Assembly (NCBI GenBank): GCA_944321875.1
Contig: CALUMX010000015.1
Span: 1-64,000, forward strand
DNA length: 64,000 nt
DNA from: an uncultured Muribaculaceae bacterium
GTDB lineage: Bacteria > Bacteroidota > Bacteroidia > Bacteroidales > Muribaculaceae
Reading direction: 5' to 3'
In this document: piece after piece, positions 52,543 to 61,708 of the stretch
How positions within the stretch are numbered: position 1 is the stretch's first letter
How the letters are laid out: every line of letters starts with the position of its first letter
Notes under the pieces: model-generated
The model's database searches: none
What the model was told of the DNA's origin: nothing
What the model saw: only the letters and a program-made list of their open reading frames with translations
Translations under genes and position numbers: made by a program

Positions 52543-55323
52543 ATGAAAGAATCCTACCTATCCTTTTTGAAGGAAATTCGCACATTCATTCCCGATGACC
52601 GGATTTACAGCGACGAGCTTCGCCGTCTGGCATGGGGAACGGATGCCGGGTTCTACCGTCTGATTCCACAGATTGTGGTGCGCTCTTCTTCGGAGGAAGA
52701 AGTGGCGCGCCTGCTCGTTATAGCCAACCGTCTGAACCTTCCGGTCACATTCCGTGCTGCCGGAACGAGTTTGTCGGGACAGGCTGTGAGCGATTCTATC
52801 CTTGTGGTGGCAGGCAAGAACTGGGAACGCTATAAAGTCTCGGCCGATGCTTCGACCATAACCATGCAGCCGGGAATTATTGGAGAACGGGTCAACCAAC
52901 TGCTGAAGCCTTACGGTAAAATCTTTACGCCCGACCCCGCTTCCAAGAATGCAGCGATGGTGGGAGGAATTGTCATGAACAACGCTTCGGGTATGAACTG
53001 TGGCACGCATGCCAACAGTGACCGGGTGCTGCAGTCGGTGCGCATGGTGCTTGCCGACGGTACAGTGCTCGATACGGGAGTGGAGGAAAGCCGCAACCGT
53101 TTCCGTCAGAGTCATCCCGAATTTGTGCGCAAGATTGAGGAATTGCGTGACCGCGTGCTGGCCGATACAGAGTTGGCCGACCGCATCCGCTACAAATATT
53201 CCATCAAGAACGTGACCGGCCTGAACCTCCTTCCGTTTGTGACCTATACAGACCCATTCGACATCATGACGCACTTGCTCGTGGGGTCGGAGGGTACGTT
53301 GGCATTCCTTTCGGAAGTGACGATGCGCACGGGTCATCTCTACAAGCATTCGGCAAGTGCGATGCTTTACTTCTCCGACATCAGAGAAGCATGCCGTGCG
53401 GTGGTGGCGATGAAGAAGGGTCCGGTGTTCAGCGCGGAGATGCTCGACAAGAAATCCCTCTCATCGGTCAACGACACGACAGGAACGGGCCTGACAGCCG
53501 TACTGACGGAAACCAAGGGCGACACGAAGGAAGAATTGGAAGCCAATATCGCAACCATCAAGCAAATTCTGGAGCCGTTCGACCTCTATACGCCGGTGAA
53601 GTTTACCGACGACCCTGCCGAGTATTCCAAGTACTGGGCTATCCGTGCCGGAATTTTCCCGTCGGTGGGTGGCACGCGTCCATTGGGCACTACGGTGCTG
53701 ATTGAGGACGTTGCTTTCCACATTGAGGACCTCCCCGATGCGACAGCCGACCTGCAGGAACTCCTGGAGCGCCACGGCTATCCCGATGCCTGCATCTACG
53801 GACATGCGCTGGAAGGCAACTATCACTTCATCCTTGCCCAGTCGTTTGAGACACAGGCCGAGGTCGACAAGTACAAGAACCTCATGCTCGAGGTGGAGCG
53901 ACTGGTTGTCGACAAATACGATGGCTCGCTCAAGGCCGAGCACGGTACAGGTCGCAACATGGCGCCGTTTGTCGAGAAAGAGTGGGGCACGAAGGCATTT
54001 GAGGTCATGAAGGAAGTGAAACAGCTCTTCGACCCTAAGAGATTGCTCAATCCGGGTGTGATATTCAATGATGACCCGGAATGCTATATCAAGAACATCA
54101 AACCGATGCCGCTCACTAATCCGAAGGTCGACCGTTGCATCGAGTGCGGTTTCTGTGAGGTGAATTGCGTGACTTGCGGTTTTACGCTCTCTTCCCGTCA
54201 GCGTATTATCGCACAGCGTGAGATTGCGCGCCTGCGTGCCACGGGTGAGAACCCGCAGCGTCTGGCTGCCCTTCAGAAAGGATTCCGCTATCTCGGTCAG
54301 CAGACTTGCGCTGGCGACGGACTGTGCAGCACGTCGTGCCCGATGCGTATCAACACGGGCGATCTTATCCACGACCTTCGTGCCGACATTAATCCGTTAG
54401 GCAGTGTGGGGCACCGCACCGGTAAGATGGTGGCCAACCATTTCTCCTGTGTGAAGAAGATGATGCGTCCGATGTTGTCGGTAGCATCCGCTGCTCAGTC
54501 GGTGCTGGGTGACAAGGCAACGAATGCCGTCGGCCGGGCGATGAATTCCGTCGGTCTGCCGATGTGGTCGTCAGCGTTCCCGGCAGCCTACTATCCGCAC
54601 GCCGTTCAGACGAAGACCAGCGAGCGGAAGGTGGTCTATTTCCCAAGCTGTATCAATCAGACGATGGGTAAGGCAAAGGAAACGGACGAGCCGTTGGTAG
54701 ACAAGACCGTGAAACTGCTTGAGAAAGCCGGGTATGAGGTGATTTTCCCGAAGAAGATGCAGTCGCTTTGCTGCGGTACGATTTGGGAAAGCAAGGGAAT
54801 GCCTGACATTGCCGACCAAAAGGCGAAGGAGCTGGAGGATGCCCTCTATGCGGCCAGCGAGAACGGAAAATATCCGGTGCTTTGCGACCAGAGTCCGTGT
54901 CTGCACCGCATGCGCAACACGATGACGCGCGTCAAACTGTATGAGCCGGTGGAGTTCATTTATGAATTCGTCGCTCCCTATCTTACGTTCCATCCTATCG
55001 ATGAGCCGGTGGCCATCCACCTGACTTGCTCTTCCCGCCACATGAAGCTCGAGCAGAAATTCATGGCGCTGGCACGTCTTTGCTCTACGAATGTGGTGAA
55101 TCCGGAGGAAGTGGGTTGTTGCGGATTTGCCGGCGACAAGGGCTTCACGCATCCGGAGGTCAACCGCTACGCTTTGCGTAAACTGCGCGGTCAGATTGAG
55201 AAGCACGGTATCAAGCGTGGTTTCTCCAACAGCCGTACCTGTGAAATCGGTCTGACGCTCAACGCCGGAGTGCCGTACAAATCAATCGTCTATCTGGTTG
55301 ACGAGTGTACAACTCAAAAATAA
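52543..55323 (+). CDS. FAD/Fe-S D-lactate dehydrogenase-type oxidoreductase
   Basis: 926-residue fusion: N-terminal FAD-binding PCMH domain (about 40-210; FRAAGTSLSGQAVSD, VGGIVMNNASGMNCGTHANSD), FAD-linked oxidase C-terminal domain (about 255-520; AEHGTGRNMAPFVEKEWG), two 4Fe-4S motifs (CIECGFCEVNC near 531, CAGDGLCSTSC near 588), and two CCG domains (LCCG near 743, GCCGFAG near 859). This is the layout of respiratory D-lactate dehydrogenases and related 2-hydroxyacid oxidases. MurQ, four genes on, releases D-lactate, so it most likely passes those electrons to quinone, converting lactate to pyruvate. Starts 2 nt after namZ. Confidence 0.9.
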   Translation: MKESYLSFLKEIRTFIPDDRIYSDELRRLAWGTDAGFYRLIPQIVVRSSSEEEVARLLVIANRLNLPVTFRAAGTSLSGQAVSDSILVVAGKNWERYKVSADASTITMQPGIIGERVNQLLKPYGKIFTPDPASKNAAMVGGIVMNNASGMNCGTHANSDRVLQSVRMVLADGTVLDTGVEESRNRFRQSHPEFVRKIEELRDRVLADTELADRIRYKYSIKNVTGLNLLPFVTYTDPFDIMTHLLVGSEGTLAFLSEVTMRTGHLYKHSASAMLYFSDIREACRAVVAMKKGPVFSAEMLDKKSLSSVNDTTGTGLTAVLTETKGDTKEELEANIATIKQILEPFDLYTPVKFTDDPAEYSKYWAIRAGIFPSVGGTRPLGTTVLIEDVAFHIEDLPDATADLQELLERHGYPDACIYGHALEGNYHFILAQSFETQAEVDKYKNLMLEVERLVVDKYDGSLKAEHGTGRNMAPFVEKEWGTKAFEVMKEVKQLFDPKRLLNPGVIFNDDPECYIKNIKPMPLTNPKVDRCIECGFCEVNCVTCGFTLSSRQRIIAQREIARLRATGENPQRLAALQKGFRYLGQQTCAGDGLCSTSCPMRINTGDLIHDLRADINPLGSVGHRTGKMVANHFSCVKKMMRPMLSVASAAQSVLGDKATNAVGRAMNSVGLPMWSSAFPAAYYPHAVQTKTSERKVVYFPSCINQTMGKAKETDEPLVDKTVKLLEKAGYEVIFPKKMQSLCCGTIWESKGMPDIADQKAKELEDALYAASENGKYPVLCDQSPCLHRMRNTMTRVKLYEPVEFIYEFVAPYLTFHPIDEPVAIHLTCSSRHMKLEQKFMALARLCSTNVVNPEEVGCCGFAGDKGFTHPEVNRYALRKLRGQIEKHGIKRGFSNSRTCEIGLTLNAGVPYKSIVYLVDECTTQK

Positions 55324-55340
55324 TTACCTTAAAATTAAAA

Positions 55341-56555
55341 ATGGAAGCTAAAAAGAAAAATAGAATCTTGGCCCTCGACATTCTGCGGGGCATAACGATA
55401 GCCGGGATGATTATGGTGAACAATCCCGGCTCATGGGGCGCTATCTATGCACCTCTGGAACACGCGCAGTGGCTCGGACTGACGCCGACTGACCTCGTGT
55501 TCCCCTTCTTTATGTTTATCATGGGTATATCTACCTATATCTCTATGCGCAAGTTCGACTTTTCGTATTCACACGCTACGCTGGTGAAAATCGTGAAGCG
55601 TACGATTGTAATTTATCTTATCGGACTCGGTATTGCCTGGTTCAGCCGCTTCTGCTACGGTCTGGCCGGTGCCGACGAGTCGCTTCCGCTGGGTGAGCGT
55701 CTGCTCAATGCGGCCAATAGTTTCAGCCATCTGCGCGTGTTGGGCGTAATGCCGCGTCTGGCTCTCTGCTACTGTGCGGCTGCCATCGTCGCCATTTCGG
55801 TGAAGCATTCACGCATCCCGTATCTGATTGGCGGAATCCTGGTGGTGTATGCGGTGATTCTTTGGGTCGGACACGGACTGGAGTTCTCGCTCAACAACAT
55901 TGTCTACGTCGTTGACCATGCACTCATCGGTGATGCCCATCTTTACAAGGATACGGTGACGACGCTTGTTTCCACTCAGAATGACGGTCTTGTGCAGGTT
56001 TATGAAACCCGTACGCTGCCCATTGACCCGGAAGGTCTGCTGAGTACGCTTCCTGCCATTGCCCATGTGCTTATCGGCTTCTGCTGCGGTAAGATTATCG
56101 TGACTGTCAAGGACAACAACGACCGCGTGCTCCGCTTCTTCCTGGTAGGTACGGTGCTTATGTTCGCCGGTTTCCTTCTCAGCTACGGCATGCCGATTTC
56201 CAAGAAGCTCTGGACGCCGACATTCGCCATCGTTACCTGCGGTATGGCAGCGAGTCTGCTGGCACTGCTCATCTGGATTATCGACGTGAAGGGTTACAAG
56301 CGCTGGACACGCTTCTTTGAGGCATTCGGTATCAATCCGTTGTTCATGTATGTGCTGGGCGGTGTGCTCGGAACGCTGTTCAACACCATCAACATCGGTG
56401 GCAATACCATTCATACATGGCTCTATACAGAGACATTCGTGCCGCTTTTCGGCGACCGCACGTTCGCATCGCTCATTTATGCGTTGGTGTTTATCGGCAT
56501 CAACTGGTCAATAGGTTACATTTTGTATAAAAAGAAAATATATATAAAGATATGA
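55341..56555 (+). CDS. MurT-like membrane protein (COG4299, heparan-glucosaminide acetyltransferase-like)
   Basis: 404-residue polytopic membrane protein with about ten helices. It begins RILALDILRGITIAGMIMVNNPGSW, the acyltransferase-like start of the DUF5009/COG4299 group, with WLGLTPTDLVFPFFMFIMGIS next. Relatives of human HGSNAT carry this fold. In Tannerella the equivalent gene of the murTKQ cluster is proposed to bring MurNAc across the inner membrane. The frame is open to 55305, but ATG 55341 avoids overlap with the previous gene. Its stop overlaps the kinase start by 4 nt (ATGA). Confidence 0.82.
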   Translation: MEAKKKNRILALDILRGITIAGMIMVNNPGSWGAIYAPLEHAQWLGLTPTDLVFPFFMFIMGISTYISMRKFDFSYSHATLVKIVKRTIVIYLIGLGIAWFSRFCYGLAGADESLPLGERLLNAANSFSHLRVLGVMPRLALCYCAAAIVAISVKHSRIPYLIGGILVVYAVILWVGHGLEFSLNNIVYVVDHALIGDAHLYKDTVTTLVSTQNDGLVQVYETRTLPIDPEGLLSTLPAIAHVLIGFCCGKIIVTVKDNNDRVLRFFLVGTVLMFAGFLLSYGMPISKKLWTPTFAIVTCGMAASLLALLIWIIDVKGYKRWTRFFEAFGINPLFMYVLGGVLGTLFNTINIGGNTIHTWLYTETFVPLFGDRTFASLIYALVFIGINWSIGYILYKKKIYIKI

Positions 56556-57394
56556 TTTTAATAGCTGATTGTGGTTCAACAAAAATCGACTGGTGTGTTC
56601 TCAATGGAGATAAAGTAGAAAAGCAGATTTTCACCACTGGTATCAATGCCTTGATGATGACAGAGGAAGAAATCAAGGCTCGTCTTGCGGAGGAACTGGC
56701 ATCGCAAGTGGCGGAATTCCCGATTGAGGAGGTTTATTACTACGGAGCCGGCTGTCTTTCAGACGAAATCTGCGGCAACGTAAGCCGCGCCATTGCCGCA
56801 AATGTGCCGACCGCAAAGAAAATTGACGTAAACAGCGACTTGCTGGCAGCTGCCCGTGCCTTGTGCGGTACGGAATCCGGTATTGCCTGCATCCTGGGTA
56901 CAGGTTCCAATTCCTGCTATTATGACGGCAAGGAGATTAAGGACAACGTATCGCCTCTCGGCTATATTCTCGGCGACGAGGGTAGTGGCGCCGTTTTGGG
57001 CAAGCTGCTTGTGGGCGACGTGCTGAAAAAGCAGTTGCCGGAGGATTTGTGCCGCAAGTTCCACGAGGAGACAGGTCTTGACCGCATGGACATCATTACG
57101 GCAGTTTACCGTAAGCCGGGCGGCAACCGTTTCCTGGCCTCCCTCTCTCCGTTCATCTCGAAGTATATCAACGAGCCGTCGATGCACCAGCTGGTGCTCA
57201 ATGCGTTCAAGGCTTTCTTCGTCAGAAATATTGCAAACTATGAGAACTACAAGTCACTTCCTGTGAGCTTCGTAGGCTCAGTGGCATTCTACTACCGCAA
57301 TATTCTCGAAGAGGCAGCGCAGTCGCTTGGCATTACAATCGGACAAATCATCAAGAGCCCGATGGAGGGGCTGTTGAAATATCATAAGAATTAA
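56552..57394 (+). CDS. murK: MurNAc/GlcNAc kinase of the BadF type (MurK-like)
   Basis: 280-residue actin-fold sugar kinase expected to phosphorylate MurNAc (and GlcNAc) at O6. Phosphate-1 DCGSTKIDW (6-14) is intact, with catalytic Asp in VNSDLLAAARAL, CILGTGSNSCYYDG, LGYILGDEGSGAVLGKLL and VGSVAFYYRNI. It is directly coupled to the MurT-like gene and 20 nt from murQ, the same order as murT-murK-murQ of Tannerella. Its diverged paralogue is at 42105. Confidence 0.88.
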   Translation: MILIADCGSTKIDWCVLNGDKVEKQIFTTGINALMMTEEEIKARLAEELASQVAEFPIEEVYYYGAGCLSDEICGNVSRAIAANVPTAKKIDVNSDLLAAARALCGTESGIACILGTGSNSCYYDGKEIKDNVSPLGYILGDEGSGAVLGKLLVGDVLKKQLPEDLCRKFHEETGLDRMDIITAVYRKPGGNRFLASLSPFISKYINEPSMHQLVLNAFKAFFVRNIANYENYKSLPVSFVGSVAFYYRNILEEAAQSLGITIGQIIKSPMEGLLKYHKN

Positions 57395-57414
57395 TATTAA
57401 AAAACTGAAGGACT

Positions 57415-58233
57415 ATGGCATTTGTAAAAATCAGCGAGCAGTCATCGCTGTACAACGATCTGGAAAATAAACCGGTCAGAGAAATTCTTGAGGACATCAA
57501 CCGCGAGGACCACAAGGTTGCTGACGCAGTGGAGAAAGCTATCCCTCAGATAGAGAAACTGGTTACGGGTATCGTGACACGCATGAAGAAAGGTGGCCGT
57601 ATTTTTTATATCGGTGCCGGTACGTCGGGACGTCTTGGTGTGCTTGACGCTTCTGAGATTCCTCCAACATTCGGCATGGACCCGGGATGGGTTATCGGTC
57701 TGATTGCCGGTGGCGATACCGCATTGCGCAACCCGGTGGAAAATGCGGAGGACGATACGCTCCAGGGCTGGAAAGACCTCGAAAAGTATAATATCAACGA
57801 AAAGGATACAGTAATCGGTATTGCTGCTTCAGGTACGACTCCTTACGTTATCGGAGCTTTGAAGGAAGCCCGCGCACGCGGCTTGCTTACTGCAGCCATC
57901 ACTTCCAACCCGGACGCTCCGGTGTCGGAAGTTGCTGAAATTCCTATCGAGATGATTGTGGGCCCGGAATACGTTACGGGAAGCTCCCGCATGAAATCGG
58001 GTACTGGTCAAAAGATGATTTGCAACATGATTACCACTTCCGTAATGATTCGCATGGGTCGCGTGAAGGGCAACAAGATGGTCAACATGCAGCTGACCAA
58101 CGCTAAGCTCGTTGACCGCGGTTCTCGTATGGTTTCAGAGGAATTGGGCTTGCCTTACGATGAGGCGAAGCGTCTTCTTTTGTTCCACGGCTCTGTTAAA
58201 TTGGCGGTGGATGCCTACCGTTCAGAACATTAA
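57415..58233 (+). CDS. murQ: N-acetylmuramic acid 6-phosphate etherase
   Basis: Cleaves the lactyl ether of MurNAc-6-phosphate to give GlcNAc-6-phosphate and D-lactate. The 272-residue SIS-domain protein has IFYIGAGTSGRLGVLDASEIPPTFG with catalytic-type Glu81, GGDTALRNPVENAEDD, GIAASGTTPYV and GSSRMKSGTGQKM(IC)N, all family signatures. It is somewhat shorter than E. coli MurQ at the C-terminus, lacking the terminal helical extension. Cytoplasmic. Confidence 0.96.
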   Translation: MAFVKISEQSSLYNDLENKPVREILEDINREDHKVADAVEKAIPQIEKLVTGIVTRMKKGGRIFYIGAGTSGRLGVLDASEIPPTFGMDPGWVIGLIAGGDTALRNPVENAEDDTLQGWKDLEKYNINEKDTVIGIAASGTTPYVIGALKEARARGLLTAAITSNPDAPVSEVAEIPIEMIVGPEYVTGSSRMKSGTGQKMICNMITTSVMIRMGRVKGNKMVNMQLTNAKLVDRGSRMVSEELGLPYDEAKRLLLFHGSVKLAVDAYRSEH

Positions 58234-58242
58234 TCGGCATAT

Positions 58243-58917
58243 ATGGTGGCAAAACGTATTCTTGCGGTGCTTGCCTGCTGTGTGTTGGGCGTAGTTGTCA
58301 TGTCGGCTCAGGAGAAATACGAGTATAACGAGTACTACTATCAGAAGTCCTCGCTTTTCGAGCGTCTTCCGATTGGTAGCTCCGACATCGTGTTCCTCGG
58401 CGACAGCCAGACCGACGGCTGCGAATGGAGCGAAATGCTGCGGAATCCTCATGTGAAGAACCGCGGTATCTCTTCCGACATCGTGCAGGGATTCATCGAC
58501 CGTGTCGGACCCATTGTGAAGGGAAAGCCCGCCAAGGTGTTCATCCTGGGCGGTATCAACGATATCTCGCACAATGTTACTCCTGACTCATTGGCCACTT
58601 GCATGCGACGCCTGATTGAGACTATCAAGGCCGGCTCTCCGCAGACTCGGATTTATCTGCAGAGCCTGTTGCCGATTGACAACTCCTTCCGCCGCTACAA
58701 GAACATTCTGGGCAAGGAGCAGGACGTGGTTGAGACCAACCGCCTCTACCGGAAAGTAGCTGAGGAGACAGGTGCCGTATGGATTGACCTTTTCAGCGTG
58801 ATGGCTGACCCGGAGACGGGCAACATGCGCAAGGGGCTGACCAATGACGGTCTGCACCTGCTGGCCGAAGGCTATGAGTTGTGGGTACGGACGGTGCGTC
58901 CTTACGTGGAAGAATAG
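58243..58917 (+). CDS. Secreted SGNH/GDSL hydrolase
   Basis: 224-residue exported esterase-type hydrolase: signal peptide (about 1-22, VVMSAQ), block I FLGDSQTDG with nucleophile Ser55, block II/III Gly-Asn region ILGGINDIS, and block V NDGLHLLAEGY with the Asp-His pair. It is the last gene of the salvage operon, 9 nt after murQ. In this setting it could remove O-acetyl groups from MurNAc before NamZ acts; sialate or sugar esterase roles are also possible for the family. Confidence 0.85.
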   Translation: MVAKRILAVLACCVLGVVVMSAQEKYEYNEYYYQKSSLFERLPIGSSDIVFLGDSQTDGCEWSEMLRNPHVKNRGISSDIVQGFIDRVGPIVKGKPAKVFILGGINDISHNVTPDSLATCMRRLIETIKAGSPQTRIYLQSLLPIDNSFRRYKNILGKEQDVVETNRLYRKVAEETGAVWIDLFSVMADPETGNMRKGLTNDGLHLLAEGYELWVRTVRPYVEE

Positions 58918-58967
58918 AAAGGAAGTGGCGCCGGCATTTGCGGCGTGCTTCGAATGAATATGAAATT

Positions 58968-59004
58968 GCGGGCGACGGTACATTTCGGGTGTACCGTCGC
59001 CCGC
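58968..59004 (+). terminator. Strong hairpin after the salvage operon
   Basis: GCGGGCGACGGTAC / GTACCGTCGCCCGC is a perfect 14-bp stem with a 9-nt loop, 50 nt past the SGNH stop. It lacks a T-run, so it could be a terminator or a transcript-stabilising end. Confidence 0.6.
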
Positions 59005-59096
59005 TGTCGTCAGGGGGAGAGGCGGCCCTGTCGTCATAATGGAGTTGCGGTCGCTAAAAAAATCAATAGAGGGGATAAAATTTACGAAAAATATCG

Positions 59097-59104
59097 TATT
59101 TTTG
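59097..59104 (+). promoter_or_regulatory. -7 box upstream of the DUF5106 gene
   Basis: TATTTTTG matches TAnnTTTG, 41 nt before ATG 59146; no -33 TTTG at the normal distance. Confidence 0.5.
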
Positions 59105-59145
59105 CAATAAGGCTAAAGCCTGTCGTTAAATAAAACCTGTTGAAA

Positions 59146-60060
59146 ATGAACATAAATCTGAGAAAATTAGGTCTTCTGCTGGTCTGCCTGTTTTCGGCAT
59201 TTTCCGTTATGGCCCAAACCGGGGAAGAAAAGACTCAATTGTTTGAATATCCGGAAGTCCCCGACCGCTTGACGAAGCCGGAGCTTCGGGCTGATTACAT
59301 GGTGCTTCACTTATGGGACAAGTGCAATCTCGAAAAGGAGACGATTACCGATTTCGATGCCTTTCATGAGGCGTTTACGGACTATCTGTCGTTCTTTGTA
59401 ATTGCCAACAAGGACGAGGTGGAGAAGTCCATCAAGCAGTTTGTGCGCCGCATTGCGAAGAATGAAGGCAATCTGCGCCTGCTGCTGACGGTGCTGAACG
59501 AGGAGGTGCTGTCGCCTTACGGCAACTATGTGAGCGATGAGGTTTACTCAATGTTTGCAATGAATCTTGCCGATGAGAAGAAGGTGGACAAGGAATTGCG
59601 CCGCGTGATGGAGCATAACGTGGAGATTATCAACGCAAATGCCGTTGGTGCCGTGTTCCCCGACCTTCCTGTGGCGATTGTGGGTGCCGGTGAGACAAGT
59701 CTTCATCAGCTCGCTTCAGAACTGACGGTTGTCGTGGTCAATACGGAGTCGGCTTCCGATACGTCGATTTTCAAGTTGCGTCTGGGCACGGATATAGCTA
59801 CGAATGCTCTGATTGGAGCGGGACTGGTGACAGTCGTATCGGTTTACGATAAGGATTCAACTGCGGCAGAGTCGCAAATCGCATCGGAAACGAAAGGCTG
59901 GGCCGTAGCCAAAGTGGAGAAACCCGGCGACAGATTCGACATGCGGGTGACTCCGACGGTCTATCTGCTTGACCGCGACCACAAGATTGTGAAGAAATAT
60001 GTACAGATTGACGAAGTGCTGGCTATTATGGCAAGCCTGAAGAGTCAGAAAGGAATATAA
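59146..60060 (+). CDS. Exported DUF5106 / thioredoxin-fold-like protein
   Basis: 304-residue protein with a signal peptide (about 1-23, SVMAQ) and no lipobox. The start of the DUF5106 region, YMVLHLWDKCN, sits where a thioredoxin fold would have its first strand and active-site loop, but there is only one Cys and no CxxC. The C-terminal part RVTPTVYLLDRDHKIVKKYV resembles the cis-Pro end of thioredoxin-like proteins. ATG 59146 is preferred over TTG 59140. Function unknown; the DoxX-type membrane gene follows after 19 nt. Confidence 0.78.
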   Translation: MNINLRKLGLLLVCLFSAFSVMAQTGEEKTQLFEYPEVPDRLTKPELRADYMVLHLWDKCNLEKETITDFDAFHEAFTDYLSFFVIANKDEVEKSIKQFVRRIAKNEGNLRLLLTVLNEEVLSPYGNYVSDEVYSMFAMNLADEKKVDKELRRVMEHNVEIINANAVGAVFPDLPVAIVGAGETSLHQLASELTVVVVNTESASDTSIFKLRLGTDIATNALIGAGLVTVVSVYDKDSTAAESQIASETKGWAVAKVEKPGDRFDMRVTPTVYLLDRDHKIVKKYVQIDEVLAIMASLKSQKGI

Positions 60061-60079
60061 ACCCCAAAAAACGTCTGTT

Positions 60080-60592
60080 ATGGGAAAGTTTTCTTGGAGA
60101 AAATTATTTATAGCAGAGGCTTACCGGAGCTTCAGCAACCTGTCACGTTTTTTCATGCGTGCCTTTACGGGAATCATGTTCCTGCAGTTCGGAATTCGTC
60201 AGATGGCTAATTTCGACTATTTTGCCGTGTCCTTCCCATCTGTGTTCGGGATGAGTTCGGAGGCGGTGCTGACGACGATGATAACGGTGGAGATTGTCTT
60301 CTCCATAATGCTGATATTCGGATTTCTGACGCGCTTCGCCGCGTTGGTGCCGGCAATCGTCATGGCGGTGGCAGAGTACCACATCGTGGCCAACGGCTTC
60401 AACGAGCGGTTGTTTGACCCTGCTTCGGAGGTTTCACTGCTCTACAGCCTGCAGCTGGGCTATGTGCCGATGCTGTTTATCGGAATGTTTGTCTACATCA
60501 TTCTGGCCGGTCCGGGAAAAGTGTCGGTCGACTATCTGCTGTCGCTTTACTTTATGAACAAGGACAATCTAAACGAATTGAATTTCAATTAA
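60080..60592 (+). CDS. DoxX-family membrane protein
   Basis: 170-residue inner-membrane protein with four helices and the DoxX pattern: [40 protein letters not shown] and a final [22 protein letters not shown]. DoxX relatives have been tied to thiol or quinone-linked redox balance, not proven here. Probably co-transcribed with the DUF5106 gene and mnmA (16 nt). Confidence 0.85.
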   Translation: MGKFSWRKLFIAEAYRSFSNLSRFFMRAFTGIMFLQFGIRQMANFDYFAVSFPSVFGMSSEAVLTTMITVEIVFSIMLIFGFLTRFAALVPAIVMAVAEYHIVANGFNERLFDPASEVSLLYSLQLGYVPMLFIGMFVYIILAGPGKVSVDYLLSLYFMNKDNLNELNFN

Positions 60593-60608
60593 AAACAGAA
60601 TTGTATTC

Positions 60609-61688
60609 ATGAAAATTGCCGTATTGATTTCTGGCGGAGTGGACAGCGCGGTCGTTGTTCACAAATTGAAGGAGGAGGGACACGACCTGAATCTGTTTTA
60701 TATCAGAATTGGAATGGACAACGGCGAGGGCGACTGCTCCGCCGAGGAAGATATAGAAATGTGCACGGCGATAGCCCATAAATACGGCTTGCCGTTGGAA
60801 GTGGTATCGCTGCATGAGGAATATTGGGAGAACGTGATGGAGTATGCGTTGCGCACCGTGAAAAGCGGACTCACTCCTAATCCCGACATGATGTGCAACA
60901 AGATGATTAAGTTCGGATTTTTCGAGCAGCGTTGGGGCAAGGCGTTTGAGAAAACAGCGACCGGTCACTACGCTTCGACCGACTTTATCGACGGAAAGCA
61001 CTATCTGGCGACGGCTGTCGACCCGGTGAAGGACCAGACCGACTTCCTCGCACAGATTACCTACGAGCAGTTGTCGCACCTGATGTTCCCGCTCGGCTCC
61101 ATGCCGAAGGAGGAGGTGAGACGTCTGGCCGTGGAGGCGAAACTGCCCAATGCCTACCGTAAGGACAGCCAGGGCATCTGTTTTCTGGGTAAGATTAACT
61201 ATAACGATTTCATCCGTCGCCATTTAGGTGAGCGGAAAGGCAACATCATCGAGCTGGAGACCGGACGGAAAATCGGAGAGCATAAGGGATACTGGTTTCA
61301 CACCATCGGTCAGCGCAAGGGTTTGGGTCTGAGTGGCGGACCGTGGTACGTTGTGAAGAAAAACGTTGACGACAACACGATTTACGTCAGCAACGGATAC
61401 GATACCGACAAGCAGTATGGCAAGACCATCCACATCGACGAGATGCACTTTATTTCGGGAAATCCCTGGGAAGGCGTCGATGGTCCGGTTGACATCCTGT
61501 TCAAGAACCGTCATACGCCGGCTTTCATGAAAGCGAAGTTTGTGCCGCTCGGAGGTTCGGAGTATGTCATCGAGTCGGAGGAACGCGTGCAGGGTATCGC
61601 ACCCGGTCAGTTCGCCGTGATTTACGATGCTACGGGGCACCTGTGCTACGGTAGCGGAGTAATCACCGGACAGAAAATTAAACTTTAG
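60609..61688 (+). CDS. mnmA: tRNA-specific 2-thiouridylase
   Basis: Installs the 2-thio group on U34 of tRNA-Lys, -Glu and -Gln. The 359-residue enzyme has the ATP-pyrophosphatase loop SGGVDS (8-13), catalytic Cys96 in [13 protein letters not shown] and Cys191 in DSQGICFLG (the persulfide-receiving Cys), ATGHYAS, and the C-terminal [18 protein letters not shown]. Cytoplasmic. Confidence 0.95.
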   Translation: MKIAVLISGGVDSAVVVHKLKEEGHDLNLFYIRIGMDNGEGDCSAEEDIEMCTAIAHKYGLPLEVVSLHEEYWENVMEYALRTVKSGLTPNPDMMCNKMIKFGFFEQRWGKAFEKTATGHYASTDFIDGKHYLATAVDPVKDQTDFLAQITYEQLSHLMFPLGSMPKEEVRRLAVEAKLPNAYRKDSQGICFLGKINYNDFIRRHLGERKGNIIELETGRKIGEHKGYWFHTIGQRKGLGLSGGPWYVVKKNVDDNTIYVSNGYDTDKQYGKTIHIDEMHFISGNPWEGVDGPVDILFKNRHTPAFMKAKFVPLGGSEYVIESEERVQGIAPGQFAVIYDATGHLCYGSGVITGQKIKL

Positions 61689-61708
61689 GCAGGCAAAAAC
61701 GAATAGTA

